This document shows positions 40,672 through 48,866 of a stretch of 64,000 bases of DNA, in pieces. The stretch lies in assembly GCF_010729895.1 (NCBI RefSeq), contig NZ_AP022612.1, forward strand, positions 3,720,001-3,784,000, given 5' to 3'. Under the pieces are notes generated by a model. It was not told the origin of the DNA. It was given only the letters and a program-made list of their open reading frames with translations, and made no database searches. Positions within the stretch are counted from its first letter, which is position 1. The number at the start of each line of letters is the position of its first letter. Both the position numbers and the translations under genes were made by a program. This DNA comes from Mycolicibacterium confluentis (GTDB lineage: Bacteria; Actinomycetota; Actinomycetes; Mycobacteriales; Mycobacteriaceae).

Positions 40672-41760
40672 CTACAGCGCGATGTCGACGTCACCGACGG
40701 GAACGGTGACGCAGATCTGCACGTCCTCGTCGTCGGCGGTCGAGACCGCTCCGGTGGTCAGGTTCTTCACAGCACCGCGGGTCTTGCGCCGGGTGCAGCT
40801 GTGGCAGATGCCCATTCGGCATCCACTTTCGGGGTTCAGGCCCGCGTCCTCGGCCTGCTGGAGCAGCGACCGGCCGTCGTCCTCGACGGCGACGCCGCTC
40901 TGCGCGAACGTGATCCGGCCGCCGGAGGCCTCGCCTGCGACGACGGGTGTCGGCGGGACGAAGCTCTCGAAGCGTGCGGTCGGGTGGTGCTCGCGCACGG
41001 CCTCGACGAGTGCCGGCGGGCCACAGACATAGACCGCGTCCGGATCGGGCATGGCCGTGGTGAGGTGCTCGGCACGCATGTGCCCGTCGAGGTCACCCCC
41101 GCCACTGCGGGTGTAGCCGCGCAGCACCCGCACCCGCCCGGCGGCGTCGAGTTCACGGCGGTAGCAGAGGTCCTCCGGTCCACGCGCGTAGTGCACGAAC
41201 GCGACCTCTCCCGCGAAGCCGCGACCCTGCAGGGTGCGCAGCATCGACATGACGGGTGTGATGCCGCTGCCGCCGGACACCAGGAGCACACGGCGCGTGT
41301 CGTTGTCGTCGGGGGTGAAGTCGAGCGTGAAGTCGCCGGCCGGGGCGCCGAGTCCGACGACCATGCCGGGCTGGGCACTGCGGTACAGGAACTCCGAGAC
41401 CGTGCCGCCGTCGTGGCGGCCGACAGTGAGTTCGATGAGTCCGGCGCCCTCGGCGTTGGCGGGTGAGTAGCACCGGGTGTGTCGACGGCCGTCGACCTCG
41501 ACGGTCACGGGCACGTACTGCCCGGCACGGAATGTGGCGAACAACTGTTCGCCCAGCGGGTTGGGTTGCAGGGTCAGGGTGATGCTGCGTGGCGTCTGCC
41601 GGCGGACGGCGAGCACCGTGGCGCGGGCCTCTCGCTCTGTCCACGCAGGATCCAGCAGCTCGGTGTAGGCGTCGACGCCGTGCGGGCCCGTGAGCAGGTT
41701 CAGCAGCGGTGACCGCAGAACTCGCTGGGCCAGGCGCGGCGCAAGCGTTTCGGTGAACAT
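40672..41760 (-). CDS. Desaturase-linked oxidoreductase (FAD/NAD(P)/2Fe-2S)
   Basis: 362 aa. ATG 41760. Supplies electrons from NADPH to DesA3. Order: FAD-binding beta barrel (RHTRCYSPAN), NAD(P) domain (VLLVSGGSGITPVMSML, DAVYVCGPPALVEAV), and a C-terminal plant-type [2Fe-2S] ferredoxin with cysteines in GCRMGICHSC and VQICV. Orthologous in layout to Rv3230c. Expressed from the divergent promoter shared with the TetR regulator. Confidence 0.92.
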   Translation of the reverse strand: MFTETLAPRLAQRVLRSPLLNLLTGPHGVDAYTELLDPAWTEREARATVLAVRRQTPRSITLTLQPNPLGEQLFATFRAGQYVPVTVEVDGRRHTRCYSPANAEGAGLIELTVGRHDGGTVSEFLYRSAQPGMVVGLGAPAGDFTLDFTPDDNDTRRVLLVSGGSGITPVMSMLRTLQGRGFAGEVAFVHYARGPEDLCYRRELDAAGRVRVLRGYTRSGGGDLDGHMRAEHLTTAMPDPDAVYVCGPPALVEAVREHHPTARFESFVPPTPVVAGEASGGRITFAQSGVAVEDDGRSLLQQAEDAGLNPESGCRMGICHSCTRRKTRGAVKNLTTGAVSTADDEDVQICVTVPVGDVDIAL

Positions 41761-41819
41761 GTGTACACCGTGCGCCTGTCACCCCCGAGACGTCAATGGA
41801 ATGAACCCGCTTTGTGGTA

Positions 41820-41839
41820 TGTTTCACATTCAGTGAACA
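41820..41839. promoter_or_regulatory. TetR operator overlapping the regulator's own start codon
   Basis: TGTTTCAC-ATTCA-GTGAACA: the core TTCAC/GTGAA is perfect around a 5-nt spacer. It spans the GTG start (41833) of the TetR gene and lies 60 bp from the oxidoreductase start. A site here could repress the regulator and the desaturase operon together. Confidence 0.55.
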
Positions 41840-42525
41840 GTCGTACGCCCAGATCGCATTCGTCCAGGTCGGGACGCTCGCGGGACTCTCGATCGAGCGA
41901 ATCGGTCAGCCGCCTGGAGCGCAAGGAGGCCACCCGGCGGGCCATCGTGGACGCCGCTCTCAAACTGCTGGCCGAGGACAGTTTCAGCGCACTGAGCCTG
42001 CGCGAAGTCGCCCGCGAGGCAGGCATCGCGCCGACGGCGTTCTATCGACACTTCGAGTCGATGGAGGCACTCGGCCTGGTGCTGATCGACGAGTCGTTCC
42101 GGTCGATGCGCGACATGCTCCGGGGCGCGCGAGCGGGCAAGCTGGACCCCACCCGGGTGATCGACTCGTCGGTCGAGATCCTGGTCGCCGGCGTCAACGA
42201 ACGCCCCGAGCACTGGCGGTTCATCTCCCGGGAGCGCAACAGCGGCGTGACCGTGCTGCGCTACGCGATCCGCACCGAGATTCGACTGCTGACGTCCGAG
42301 TTGGCCATCGACCTGGCCCGCTTCCCCGGCCTGCGGTCGTGGAGCGCCGAGGACCTCAACCTGCTGGCCAACCTGATCGTCAACGCGATGATCTCGATCG
42401 CCGAGGCCATCGACGACGCCTCCGACGCCGCGGCCGTAGAGGAGATCCGCCAGACCGCGGTCAAGCAGTTGCGCATGATCATCGTGGGAGTGGTGGGCTG
42501 GCGCAGCCAGGAGCCCGAGCGCTGA
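41833..42525 (+). CDS. FabR-like TetR-family regulator
   Basis: 230 aa from GTG 41833 (MNSRTPRSHSSRSGRS). A ~20-residue Ser/Arg-rich tail precedes the helix-turn-helix: ATRRAIVDAALKLLAEDSFS then LSLREVAREAGIAPTAFYRH. These segments and GLVLIDESFRSMRDML closely resemble Escherichia coli FabR and Pseudomonas DesT, which sense unsaturated acyl-CoA. Divergent from the desaturase operon, so it probably controls desA3 in response to fatty-acid saturation. Its 3' end overlaps the convergent pseudouridine synthase by 47 bp. Confidence 0.85.
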   Translation: MNSRTPRSHSSRSGRSRDSRSSESVSRLERKEATRRAIVDAALKLLAEDSFSALSLREVAREAGIAPTAFYRHFESMEALGLVLIDESFRSMRDMLRGARAGKLDPTRVIDSSVEILVAGVNERPEHWRFISRERNSGVTVLRYAIRTEIRLLTSELAIDLARFPGLRSWSAEDLNLLANLIVNAMISIAEAIDDASDAAAVEEIRQTAVKQLRMIIVGVVGWRSQEPER

Positions 42526-43339
42526 CGAACCGGCGCCGCTCGCCGGTCAGGGGATCGTCGAACTCCAGGCTGTGCGAGACCAGCTGCAGGGGTGTTGAAA
42601 AATCTTCCGGAGCAACATCTTTGACCTCGGGATACAACGAGTCACCCGAGATCGGCAGTCCAATCGAGGCCATGTGCACCCGCAGCTGGTGAGTCCGTCC
42701 CGTGCGTGGAGTGAGCCGGTACAGCCCCTCCCCCAGGTGCTCGATCAGTGTCTCGGCGTTGGGCTCGCCGTCCTCCTCGTAGGCCTGTAACCTGCTGCGC
42801 TCTTTGATGATCCGACTGGACAGGGTCATCGGAAACGTCAGCGCTGGGTCGACCCCCGCACGGGCCAGGTAGACCTTGCTCACCTCGCCGCGCGCGAAGA
42901 GGGTCTGATATGCGCCCCGAATCTCCCTTCGCGCGGTGAACAACAGCACCCCGGCCGTGAGTCGGTCCAGGCGATGCGCGGGGCTCAGTTCCGGCAGGTC
43001 GAGTTCGCGACGAAGGCGCACCAGCGCGGTCTGGGCGACGTGGCCGCCGCGTGGCATCGTGGCCAGAAAGTGCGGTTTGTCGACCACCACGATGTCGTCG
43101 TCACGGTGCAGGATCGGCATCGCGAACGGCACCTCGACCTCGGCGGGAAGGTCCCGGTACAGGTACACGAACGCCCCCGGCGGAAGCACGGTTCCGGCGG
43201 TCACCACGGTGCCGTCGGCATCGACCACCTCACCCGCGAGCACCTTGGCCGCAGCGTCCTCACCGAACCGGTCGGCCAACTCGACGAGCACCGCACCGCC
43301 GCGCAGACGGACCCGCGCGGGTCCGAGGCCGTCGCGCAC
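42479..43339 (-). CDS. RluA-family pseudouridine synthase (Rv3300c-like)
   Basis: 286 aa from GTG 43339, the first in-frame start after the glpD2 stop; homology-like sequence (RRRPAPLP) begins a few codons earlier without a start codon, so a start inside glpD2 (ATG 43450) is possible. Catalytic Asp in HRLDRLTAGVLLF; VVDKPHFLATMPRGGHV and TGRTHQLRVHMA are family signatures. Isomerises uridine in RNA; target unknown. In M. tuberculosis phoY1 lies between this gene and glpD2; here the two are adjacent. Confidence 0.88.
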   Translation of the reverse strand: MRDGLGPARVRLRGGAVLVELADRFGEDAAAKVLAGEVVDADGTVVTAGTVLPPGAFVYLYRDLPAEVEVPFAMPILHRDDDIVVVDKPHFLATMPRGGHVAQTALVRLRRELDLPELSPAHRLDRLTAGVLLFTARREIRGAYQTLFARGEVSKVYLARAGVDPALTFPMTLSSRIIKERSRLQAYEEDGEPNAETLIEHLGEGLYRLTPRTGRTHQLRVHMASIGLPISGDSLYPEVKDVAPEDFSTPLQLVSHSLEFDDPLTGERRRFVSARAPGCASPPLPR

Positions 43340-43370
43340 CGGCAGCGGCGCGGGCCTGCGTCGGCGCCCG

Positions 43371-45107
43371 CTAGTTGAGCGGGACTGGTTCGAGGATTTC
43401 GGCACGGGCCTCGGGTGCGGCGGCCCGCAGGGCGTCCGCGGATTCGTCATCGGGTTGGGCCTGCGAAAGCACCTCGGCCTCGACGCGGGCGGTGTACGTC
43501 GCAACTTCACGGTCGACGTCCTCGGGACTCCAACCGAGCACCGGCGCAACGACTTCGGCCACCTCGCGGGCGCAGTCCACGCCGCGGTGCGGGTATTCGA
43601 TCGAGATGCGCATGCGCCGGGCCAGGATGTCCTCGAGGTGCAGCGCCCCCTCGGCGGCCGCGGCGTACGCCGCCTCCACCTTGAGGTAGACCGGCGCCTC
43701 CGCGATGGGCTCGAGGAGTTCTGGATCATCGGCGGCCAGGGCCAGCACCTCATCGATCAGCGACCCGTATCGATCGAGCAGATGCCGAATCCGGTACGGG
43801 TGCAGGCCATACCGCGCGCCGACGTGCTCGGTCTGATTCACCAGCGCGAAATACCCGTCGGCCCCGAGCAGTGGCACCTTCTCGGTGATGGACGGGGCGA
43901 CCCGGGCCGGGGTGTACTGCGCGGCGGCATCGATGGCGTCGGCGGCCATCACGCGATAGGTGGTGTACTTGCCGCCCGCGATGGCCACCAGGCCCGGTGC
44001 CGGTGAAGCCACGGCATGTTCACGCGACAGCTTGGACGTCTCCTCGCTCTCCCCCGCCAGCAGGGGACGAAGCCCGGCGTACACACCGTCGATGTCGGCG
44101 TGTGTCAGGGGTGTGGCCAGGACATCGTTGACGCGGTCGAGGATGTAGTCGATGTCCGCCTTGGTGGCCGCGGGATGCGCCAGGTCGAGGTTCCAGTCGG
44201 TGTCGGTGGTGCCGATGATCCAGTGCGTGCCCCAGGGGATGACGAACAGCACCGACTTCTCGGTGCGAAGGATGATCGCGACCTCGCTGACGATGCGGTC
44301 CCGCGGCACCACCACGTGCACGCCTTTGGACGCCCGCACCCGGAATCGGCCGCGCTGCTTGGACAATGCCTGGATCTCGTCGGTCCACACGCCGGTGGCA
44401 TTCACCGTCACGTGCCCGCGCACCTCGGTGACCTCGCCGTCCTCGGAGTCCCGAATGCGTACCCCGACCACGCGATCACCCTCACGCAGCAGCGACACCA
44501 CCTGCGTCGAAGTCCGCACCACCGCCCCGTAATGGGCGGCCGTACGGGCCACGGTCATGGTGTGCCGGGCGTCGTCGACCACGGTGTCGTAGTAGCGGAT
44601 GCCACCGATCAGTGAGCTGCGCTTGAGCCCCGGCGCCAGGCGAAGCGCGCTGGCCTTGGTCAGATGCTTCTGGGCGGGAACCGATTTCGCGCCGCCGAGC
44701 TGGTCGTACAGGAAGATTCCGGCTGCCACGTACGGGCGTTCCCACCATCGGTTGGTCAACGGGAACAGGAACGGCAGCGGTTTGACGAGGTGCGGCGCCA
44801 GCGTGGTCAGCGACAGCTCCCGCTCATGCAGGGCCTCCCGCACCAGTCCGAATTCCAGCTGCTCGAGGTAGCGCAGCCCGCCGTGGAACATCTTCGAACT
44901 GCGGCTGGACGTCCCCGAGGCGAAGTCTCGCGCCTCGACCAGGGCGACCCGCAGCCCGCGGGTCGCCGCGTCCAATGCCGCACCCGCCCCAACGATGCCA
45001 CCGCCGATGACGACGACATCGAACTGCTCGGATCCCAGGCGTTCCCACGCTCGGGCCCGGTGGGCAGGGTTCAAGAAGGCTTCCGAACCCCGGTCGCTCA
45101 CGCGCAC
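43371..45107 (-). CDS. glpD2: GlpD2, glycerol-3-phosphate dehydrogenase
   Basis: 578 aa FAD-dependent, quinone-linked enzyme oxidising glycerol 3-phosphate to dihydroxyacetone phosphate at the membrane. GTG 45107, or GTG 45101 better spaced from GAGGAG. FAD motif FDVVVIGGGIVGAGAALDAA, then ASGTSSRSSKMFHGGLRYLE, substrate-region IPWGTHWIIGTTDTDW and VAIAGGKYTTYRVMA. Closely matches Rv3302c over its length. Separated by 69 bp from lpdA upstream, so probably co-transcribed. Confidence 0.96.
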   Translation of the reverse strand: MRVSDRGSEAFLNPAHRARAWERLGSEQFDVVVIGGGIVGAGAALDAATRGLRVALVEARDFASGTSSRSSKMFHGGLRYLEQLEFGLVREALHERELSLTTLAPHLVKPLPFLFPLTNRWWERPYVAAGIFLYDQLGGAKSVPAQKHLTKASALRLAPGLKRSSLIGGIRYYDTVVDDARHTMTVARTAAHYGAVVRTSTQVVSLLREGDRVVGVRIRDSEDGEVTEVRGHVTVNATGVWTDEIQALSKQRGRFRVRASKGVHVVVPRDRIVSEVAIILRTEKSVLFVIPWGTHWIIGTTDTDWNLDLAHPAATKADIDYILDRVNDVLATPLTHADIDGVYAGLRPLLAGESEETSKLSREHAVASPAPGLVAIAGGKYTTYRVMAADAIDAAAQYTPARVAPSITEKVPLLGADGYFALVNQTEHVGARYGLHPYRIRHLLDRYGSLIDEVLALAADDPELLEPIAEAPVYLKVEAAYAAAAEGALHLEDILARRMRISIEYPHRGVDCAREVAEVVAPVLGWSPEDVDREVATYTARVEAEVLSQAQPDDESADALRAAAPEARAEILEPVPLN

Positions 45108-45176
45108 TCCTCGCTCGTTGGCAGTACCGGCCCCAGCGTACGTGGACGGCGCGCCGCTCGCGGCCCGCTCGAGGGA

Positions 45177-46592
45177 TCAGTCCAGGTCGTCGTGGGCCAT
45201 CAGTCGGCGGGCCGCCTCGACGATTGACCCCGACAGCGACGGGTACACCGACAGCGTCTGCGCCAGGTCGGTGACCGAGATCCGGTTCTGCACCGCCAAC
45301 GCGATCGGCAGGATCAGTTCGGAGGCGATCGGTGCCACCACGACCCCACCGATCACCACGCCGGTGGCCGGCCGGCAGAAGATCTTGACGAAGCCGTGCC
45401 GCAGCAGCGACATCTTGGCCCGCGCGTTGGTGCTCAGCGGCAGCATGAGGGTGCGGGCGGGCACGCTGCCGTCATCGATCGACTTCTGCGGGATGCCGAC
45501 GGCCGCGATCTCGGGCCGGGTGAACGTCGCGGAGGCGACGGTGCGGAGCCGGATCGGTGAAACACCCTCGCCGAGTGCGTGATACATCGCGATGCGGCCC
45601 TGCATGGCGGCCACGGAGGCCAGCGGCAGCAGGCCCGTGCAGTCCCCGGCCGCATAGATGTTGGGCGCGGGCGTACGCGACACGCGGTCGACCGGAATGT
45701 AGCCGCCGGGGTTGAGTTCGACGCCGAGGCGCTCGAGCCCCAGCTCCGCGGTGTTGGGCACCGAGCCGACCGTCATCAACGCGTGGCTGCCTTCGACGAC
45801 TCGGCCGTCGGCCATCGCGATCCGGACCCCGGTCTCGGTGCGCGTGACCGAGTTGGCGCGCGCGTTCTTCACCAGGGTCACACCGCGTTCGGCGAACACC
45901 TGCTCGAGCGCCGCGGCGGCGTCGCTGTCCTCGTGCGGCAGGATCTGATCCCGGCTGGCCACCACCGTGACGGTGACGCCGAGTTCGGTGTAGGCGTTGC
46001 AGAATTCTGCGCCGGTCACGCCCGACCCGACGATGACGAGGTGCTCCGGAAGCTCCTTGAGGTCATACAACTGACGCCAGGTCAGAATCCGTTCGCCGTC
46101 GGGGACGGCGTGCGGCAGCACGCGGGGGCTGGCACCCGTCGCGATGAGCACGACGTCGGCCTTGAGCACCGCGATCCGACCGTCCGACGTGGTGACCCGG
46201 ATGCGGTGATGCGCCATCCCCGGCACGTCGTCGACGAGTTCGCCGCGTCCGCCGATGATCGTCACACCATGGGCCAGGAGTTGGCTGCCGATGTCGGCCG
46301 ACTGCGACGCCGCCAGCGTCTTGGCGCGATTGTTGATCTGCGAGAGCGAGATCTTGGCGTCGTCGATTCCGATGTCGAAGCCCATGCCCTCGGCGCGGCG
46401 CAGTTCGGTGCGCACACCGGTCGAGGCGATGAAGGTCTTGGACGGGACGCAGTCGTACAGCACGCAGGCGCCGCCGAGGCCCTCGGAATCGACCACCGTC
46501 ACCTGGGCGACGTCGCGCCCCCGACTGGCGGCGACCAACGCCGCCTCGTAGCCGGCCGGCCCACCGCCGATGATCACGATGCGAGTCACCAC
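45177..46592 (-). CDS. lpdA: LpdA, NAD(P)H quinone reductase / lipoamide dehydrogenase homologue
   Basis: 471 aa from GTG 46592 (MVTRIVIIGGGPAGYEAAL), the same length and start as Rv3303c. Flavoprotein disulfide-reductase fold with FAD loop GGGPAGYEAAL, NAD loop VIVGSGVTGAEFCNAYTEL and YAAGDCTGLLPLASVA. Here the redox segment reads GGACVLYDCVPSK, a canonical CxxxxC, whereas I recall the M. tuberculosis protein as GGAAVLDDCVPSK. The C-terminal His-Glu pair of true lipoamide dehydrogenases is absent (VYPSLSGS), so quinone or other disulfide reduction is more likely. Confidence 0.93.
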   Translation of the reverse strand: MVTRIVIIGGGPAGYEAALVAASRGRDVAQVTVVDSEGLGGACVLYDCVPSKTFIASTGVRTELRRAEGMGFDIGIDDAKISLSQINNRAKTLAASQSADIGSQLLAHGVTIIGGRGELVDDVPGMAHHRIRVTTSDGRIAVLKADVVLIATGASPRVLPHAVPDGERILTWRQLYDLKELPEHLVIVGSGVTGAEFCNAYTELGVTVTVVASRDQILPHEDSDAAAALEQVFAERGVTLVKNARANSVTRTETGVRIAMADGRVVEGSHALMTVGSVPNTAELGLERLGVELNPGGYIPVDRVSRTPAPNIYAAGDCTGLLPLASVAAMQGRIAMYHALGEGVSPIRLRTVASATFTRPEIAAVGIPQKSIDDGSVPARTLMLPLSTNARAKMSLLRHGFVKIFCRPATGVVIGGVVVAPIASELILPIALAVQNRISVTDLAQTLSVYPSLSGSIVEAARRLMAHDDLD

Positions 46593-46667
46593 GGTGTTCA
46601 ACCTAGTTCACCCCCTACGGGGACGATGCGAGGCGCCAGACAAGTTGGCTGCGTCTAAGCTTTCCCC

Positions 46668-47141
46668 GTGCCGCTCTACGCCGCCTATGGGTCCAACATG
46701 CATCCAGAGCAGATGCTGCAGCGCGCGCCGCACTCGCCGATGGCGGGCACGGGTTGGCTGCACGGTTGGCGACTCACGTTCGGCGGCGAGGACATCGGCT
46801 GGGAGGGCGCGCTGGCCACGGTCGTCGAGGACCCCGATTCGAAGGTCTTCGTCGTGCTCTACGACATGACCAAAGAGGACGAGGCGAACCTCGATCGCTG
46901 GGAGGGCGCCGAACTCGGCGTCCACAAGAAGATCCGCTGCCGCGTGCACCGCGAGTCCTCGGACACCACGACGGACCCTGTCCTGGCCTGGCTGTATGTG
47001 GTCGACGCGTGGGAGGGCGGAATTCCGTCGGCCCGCTACCTCGGCGTGATGTCCGAGGCCGCCGAGATCGCGGGTGCACCCGCCGACTACGTCCACGACC
47101 TGCGCACCCGCCCGGCAAGCAACATCGGCCCCGGCACGTAG
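46668..47141 (+). CDS. Gamma-glutamylcyclotransferase-fold protein (Rv3304-like)
   Basis: 157 aa, GTG 46668. Starts PLYAAYGSNMHPEQM, the Y-G-S-N signature of the GGCT/AIG2 fold, followed by LATVVEDPDSKVFVVLYDM, and the Asp/Glu-rich DEANLDRWEGAE where the catalytic Glu of the family lies. Probably acts on a gamma-glutamyl or related substrate. Divergent from lpdA by 75 bp. Confidence 0.82.
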   Translation: MPLYAAYGSNMHPEQMLQRAPHSPMAGTGWLHGWRLTFGGEDIGWEGALATVVEDPDSKVFVVLYDMTKEDEANLDRWEGAELGVHKKIRCRVHRESSDTTTDPVLAWLYVVDAWEGGIPSARYLGVMSEAAEIAGAPADYVHDLRTRPASNIGPGT

Positions 47142-47257
47142 CCACCGGCTCCACAGGCAGACACGCCGTCCAGCCCAAATCGACGCTGCCGTCAGTTCGG
47201 TCTGGCCGGTGCCGCAGAGTCTCCTGTCGCGCCAGTCCTCTCCACGAGCGCGTAACC

Positions 47258-47302
47258 GCGTACGGGGTTTCCGACTGAAATCTGTACGTGGTTGCGCGCT
47301 GG
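47258..47302 (+). repeat. Dispersed palindromic repeat, copy 1
   Basis: 45-nt element beginning GCGTACGG and ending TGCGCGCTGG; it aligns to the reverse complement of 62989-63032 with about 80% identity and one gap. Its centre can pair (TTTC...GAAA within GTAC...GTAC). Intergenic. Confidence 0.7.
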
Positions 47303-47403
47303 TATGACGCGGCGCATCTCCTCACACTCGGGTCGTGGCGTGGCCCGGTTCACCCCATACTCCCGCCAGGAAACAAAGATACTTTGCTGTTCGTGCACGG
47401 TTG

Positions 47404-47422
47404 TTAGTGTTACGCACGCTAA
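47404..47422. promoter_or_regulatory. Near-palindrome TTAGTGT-TACGC-ACGCTAA
   Basis: Arms match at six of seven positions. It lies in an A/T-rich patch 75 bp before the aminotransferase remnant and may be the operator of the lost gene. No promoter could be placed with certainty. Confidence 0.3.
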
Positions 47423-47496
47423 AGGTTCTTTTAGTTCCACCGATGACATTGCTAACTACAGGGTGGGGAACCTTGATCACCGCGGGAGGTCAGGGA

Positions 47497-47682
47497 TGAG
47501 CACCGAGCGGTCGTTCGCGATCTCGAACAAGCTGCAGGACCGCCTGCATGACCTGGTGCCCGGCACGACAGGCGTTCTCGGTCTACCGGCAGGCGGTGGA
47601 CGCGGGCACCACTGAGGGCCTGCTGCGCGGTGGGGCCGTCGCACCCGCGATACGGCGACGCGCTGCGCCCCGCCGCCTCTGA
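47497..47682 (+). pseudogene. Remnant of a class III (glutamate-1-semialdehyde-type) aminotransferase
   Basis: ATG 47497 gives MSTERSFAISNKLQDRLHDL then VPG, which looks like the N-terminus of HemL-like aminotransferases (LHDLVPGGAHTY in intact relatives). Right after this, a different frame reads FSVYRQAVDAGTTEGLLRGG and ends PAIRRRAAPRRL at TGA 47680-47682, which looks like the C-terminus of the same kind of protein. The ~400 residues between are missing and the junction changes frame. A deletion remnant fits best; it could not be compared with an intact relative here. Confidence 0.55.
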
Positions 47683-47696
47683 CGTCTGACCGGCAG

Positions 47697-48866
47697 CTAG
47701 AACGCCGCGCACTGCTCCACGATGTTGGACATCACGCGCACCCCCACGGCCAGCGCACGCTCGTCGAGGTCGAAAGTCGGCTGATGCAGATCCAACTGGG
47801 GTCCGCGCCCACCCCACACGCCCAGTCGCGCCATCGCGCCCGGAATCTCCTCCAGATACCAGGAGAAGTCCTCGCCGCCGCCGGACTGCCGGGTGTCGGC
47901 CAGCACATCGGGGCCGACGGCCTCGATCGCATGCGTCATGATCCGAGTCGAGAGTTCCTCGTTGACCACGGGCGGGACGCCGCGCCGGTACTGCAGCGTG
48001 TGCTCGATGCCCAGCGGCGCCAGCAGTCCCGCGATCGTTTCGGAGACCAGATTCTCCATCTCGACCCAGGTTTCGCGACTCGCGGTGCGGACCGTGCCGG
48101 CCAGCGTGCCCGTCTGCGGGATCGCGTTGGCGGCGACCCCGGCGTTGACGGCACCCCAGACCATCACGGTGCTGTTGCGCGGGTCGACGCGGCGGGACAG
48201 CACGCCGGGCAGACCGGTGATGAGCGTGCCGAGGCCGTACACCAGATCACCGGTCAGGTGCGGTCGCGACGTGTGCCCGCCCGCGGAGTGCAGCGTGATC
48301 TCGAGCCAGTCGGCGGCCGAGGTGATGGGGCCGGGTTTGATGGCGACCCGGCCCACCGCGAGTCGGGGATCGCAGTGCAGCGCAAAGATTCTCGACACCC
48401 CGGTGAGCGCGCCCGCGGCGATCGCGTCGATCGCGCCGCCCGGCATCAACTCCTCGGCGGGCTGGAACAGCAGTCGCACACCCACCGGCAGTTCTGCGGC
48501 CGAGGCCAACGCAAGGCCCGTGCCCATCAGGATCGCGGTATGCGCGTCGTGTCCACACGCGTGAGCCACGTTGGGCACGGTCGAGGAGTACTCCGCACCT
48601 GTGCGTTCGGCCATCGGCAGGGCGTCCATGTCGGCGCGCAGCGCGATGCGCGGCCGATGCTCGGGGCCGATGTCGCATGTCAGCCCCGTGCCTCCGGGCA
48701 GCACCTTGGGGTTGAGTCCCGCGTCGGCCAACCGTTCGGCGACGTACTGCGTGGTGGCGTGCTCCTGCCGGCCGAGTTCGGGGTAACGATGGATGTGCCT
48801 GCGCCACTCGACGAGGTCGTCGCAGTTGGCGGCCAACCAGGATTCGGCGATGTCGGCGACGCTCAT
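47697..48866 (-). CDS. amiA1: AmiA1, M20-family amidohydrolase
   Basis: 389 aa. ATG 48866 overlaps the amiB1 stop (ATGA). Zinc metallohydrolase of the amidohydrolase/carboxypeptidase M20D group: RRHIHRYPELGRQEH, ALRADMDALPMAE, ACGHDAHTAILMG with the metal ligands, LLFQPAEE with catalytic Glu, and GGEDFSWYLEEIPG near the end. Likely deacylates N-acyl amino acids. Same order as Rv3305c-Rv3306c. Confidence 0.92.
   Translation of the reverse strand: MSVADIAESWLAANCDDLVEWRRHIHRYPELGRQEHATTQYVAERLADAGLNPKVLPGGTGLTCDIGPEHRPRIALRADMDALPMAERTGAEYSSTVPNVAHACGHDAHTAILMGTGLALASAAELPVGVRLLFQPAEELMPGGAIDAIAAGALTGVSRIFALHCDPRLAVGRVAIKPGPITSAADWLEITLHSAGGHTSRPHLTGDLVYGLGTLITGLPGVLSRRVDPRNSTVMVWGAVNAGVAANAIPQTGTLAGTVRTASRETWVEMENLVSETIAGLLAPLGIEHTLQYRRGVPPVVNEELSTRIMTHAIEAVGPDVLADTRQSGGGEDFSWYLEEIPGAMARLGVWGGRGPQLDLHQPTFDLDERALAVGVRVMSNIVEQCAAF

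Larger units (their letters stand above)
47142..47496. other. Gene-poor region with dispersed repeat and orphan promoter
   Basis: 355 bp without a supported gene. It contains copy 1 of a palindromic repeat (47258-47302), then an A/T-richer stretch (47370-47450) with a near-palindrome at 47404-47422. A ribosome-site-like GGGAGGTCAGGG precedes the decayed aminotransferase start at 47497. Confidence 0.6.

Noticed and set aside
45177..46592. LpdA as the E3 component of 2-oxoacid dehydrogenases
   Set aside because: The C-terminal His-Glu pair is missing and overall sequence follows the LpdA quinone-reductase branch.
47292..47615. Possible 107-aa gene in the region before amiA1
   Set aside because: Its first half has no coding character and its end is the out-of-frame aminotransferase junction; better read as a remnant.
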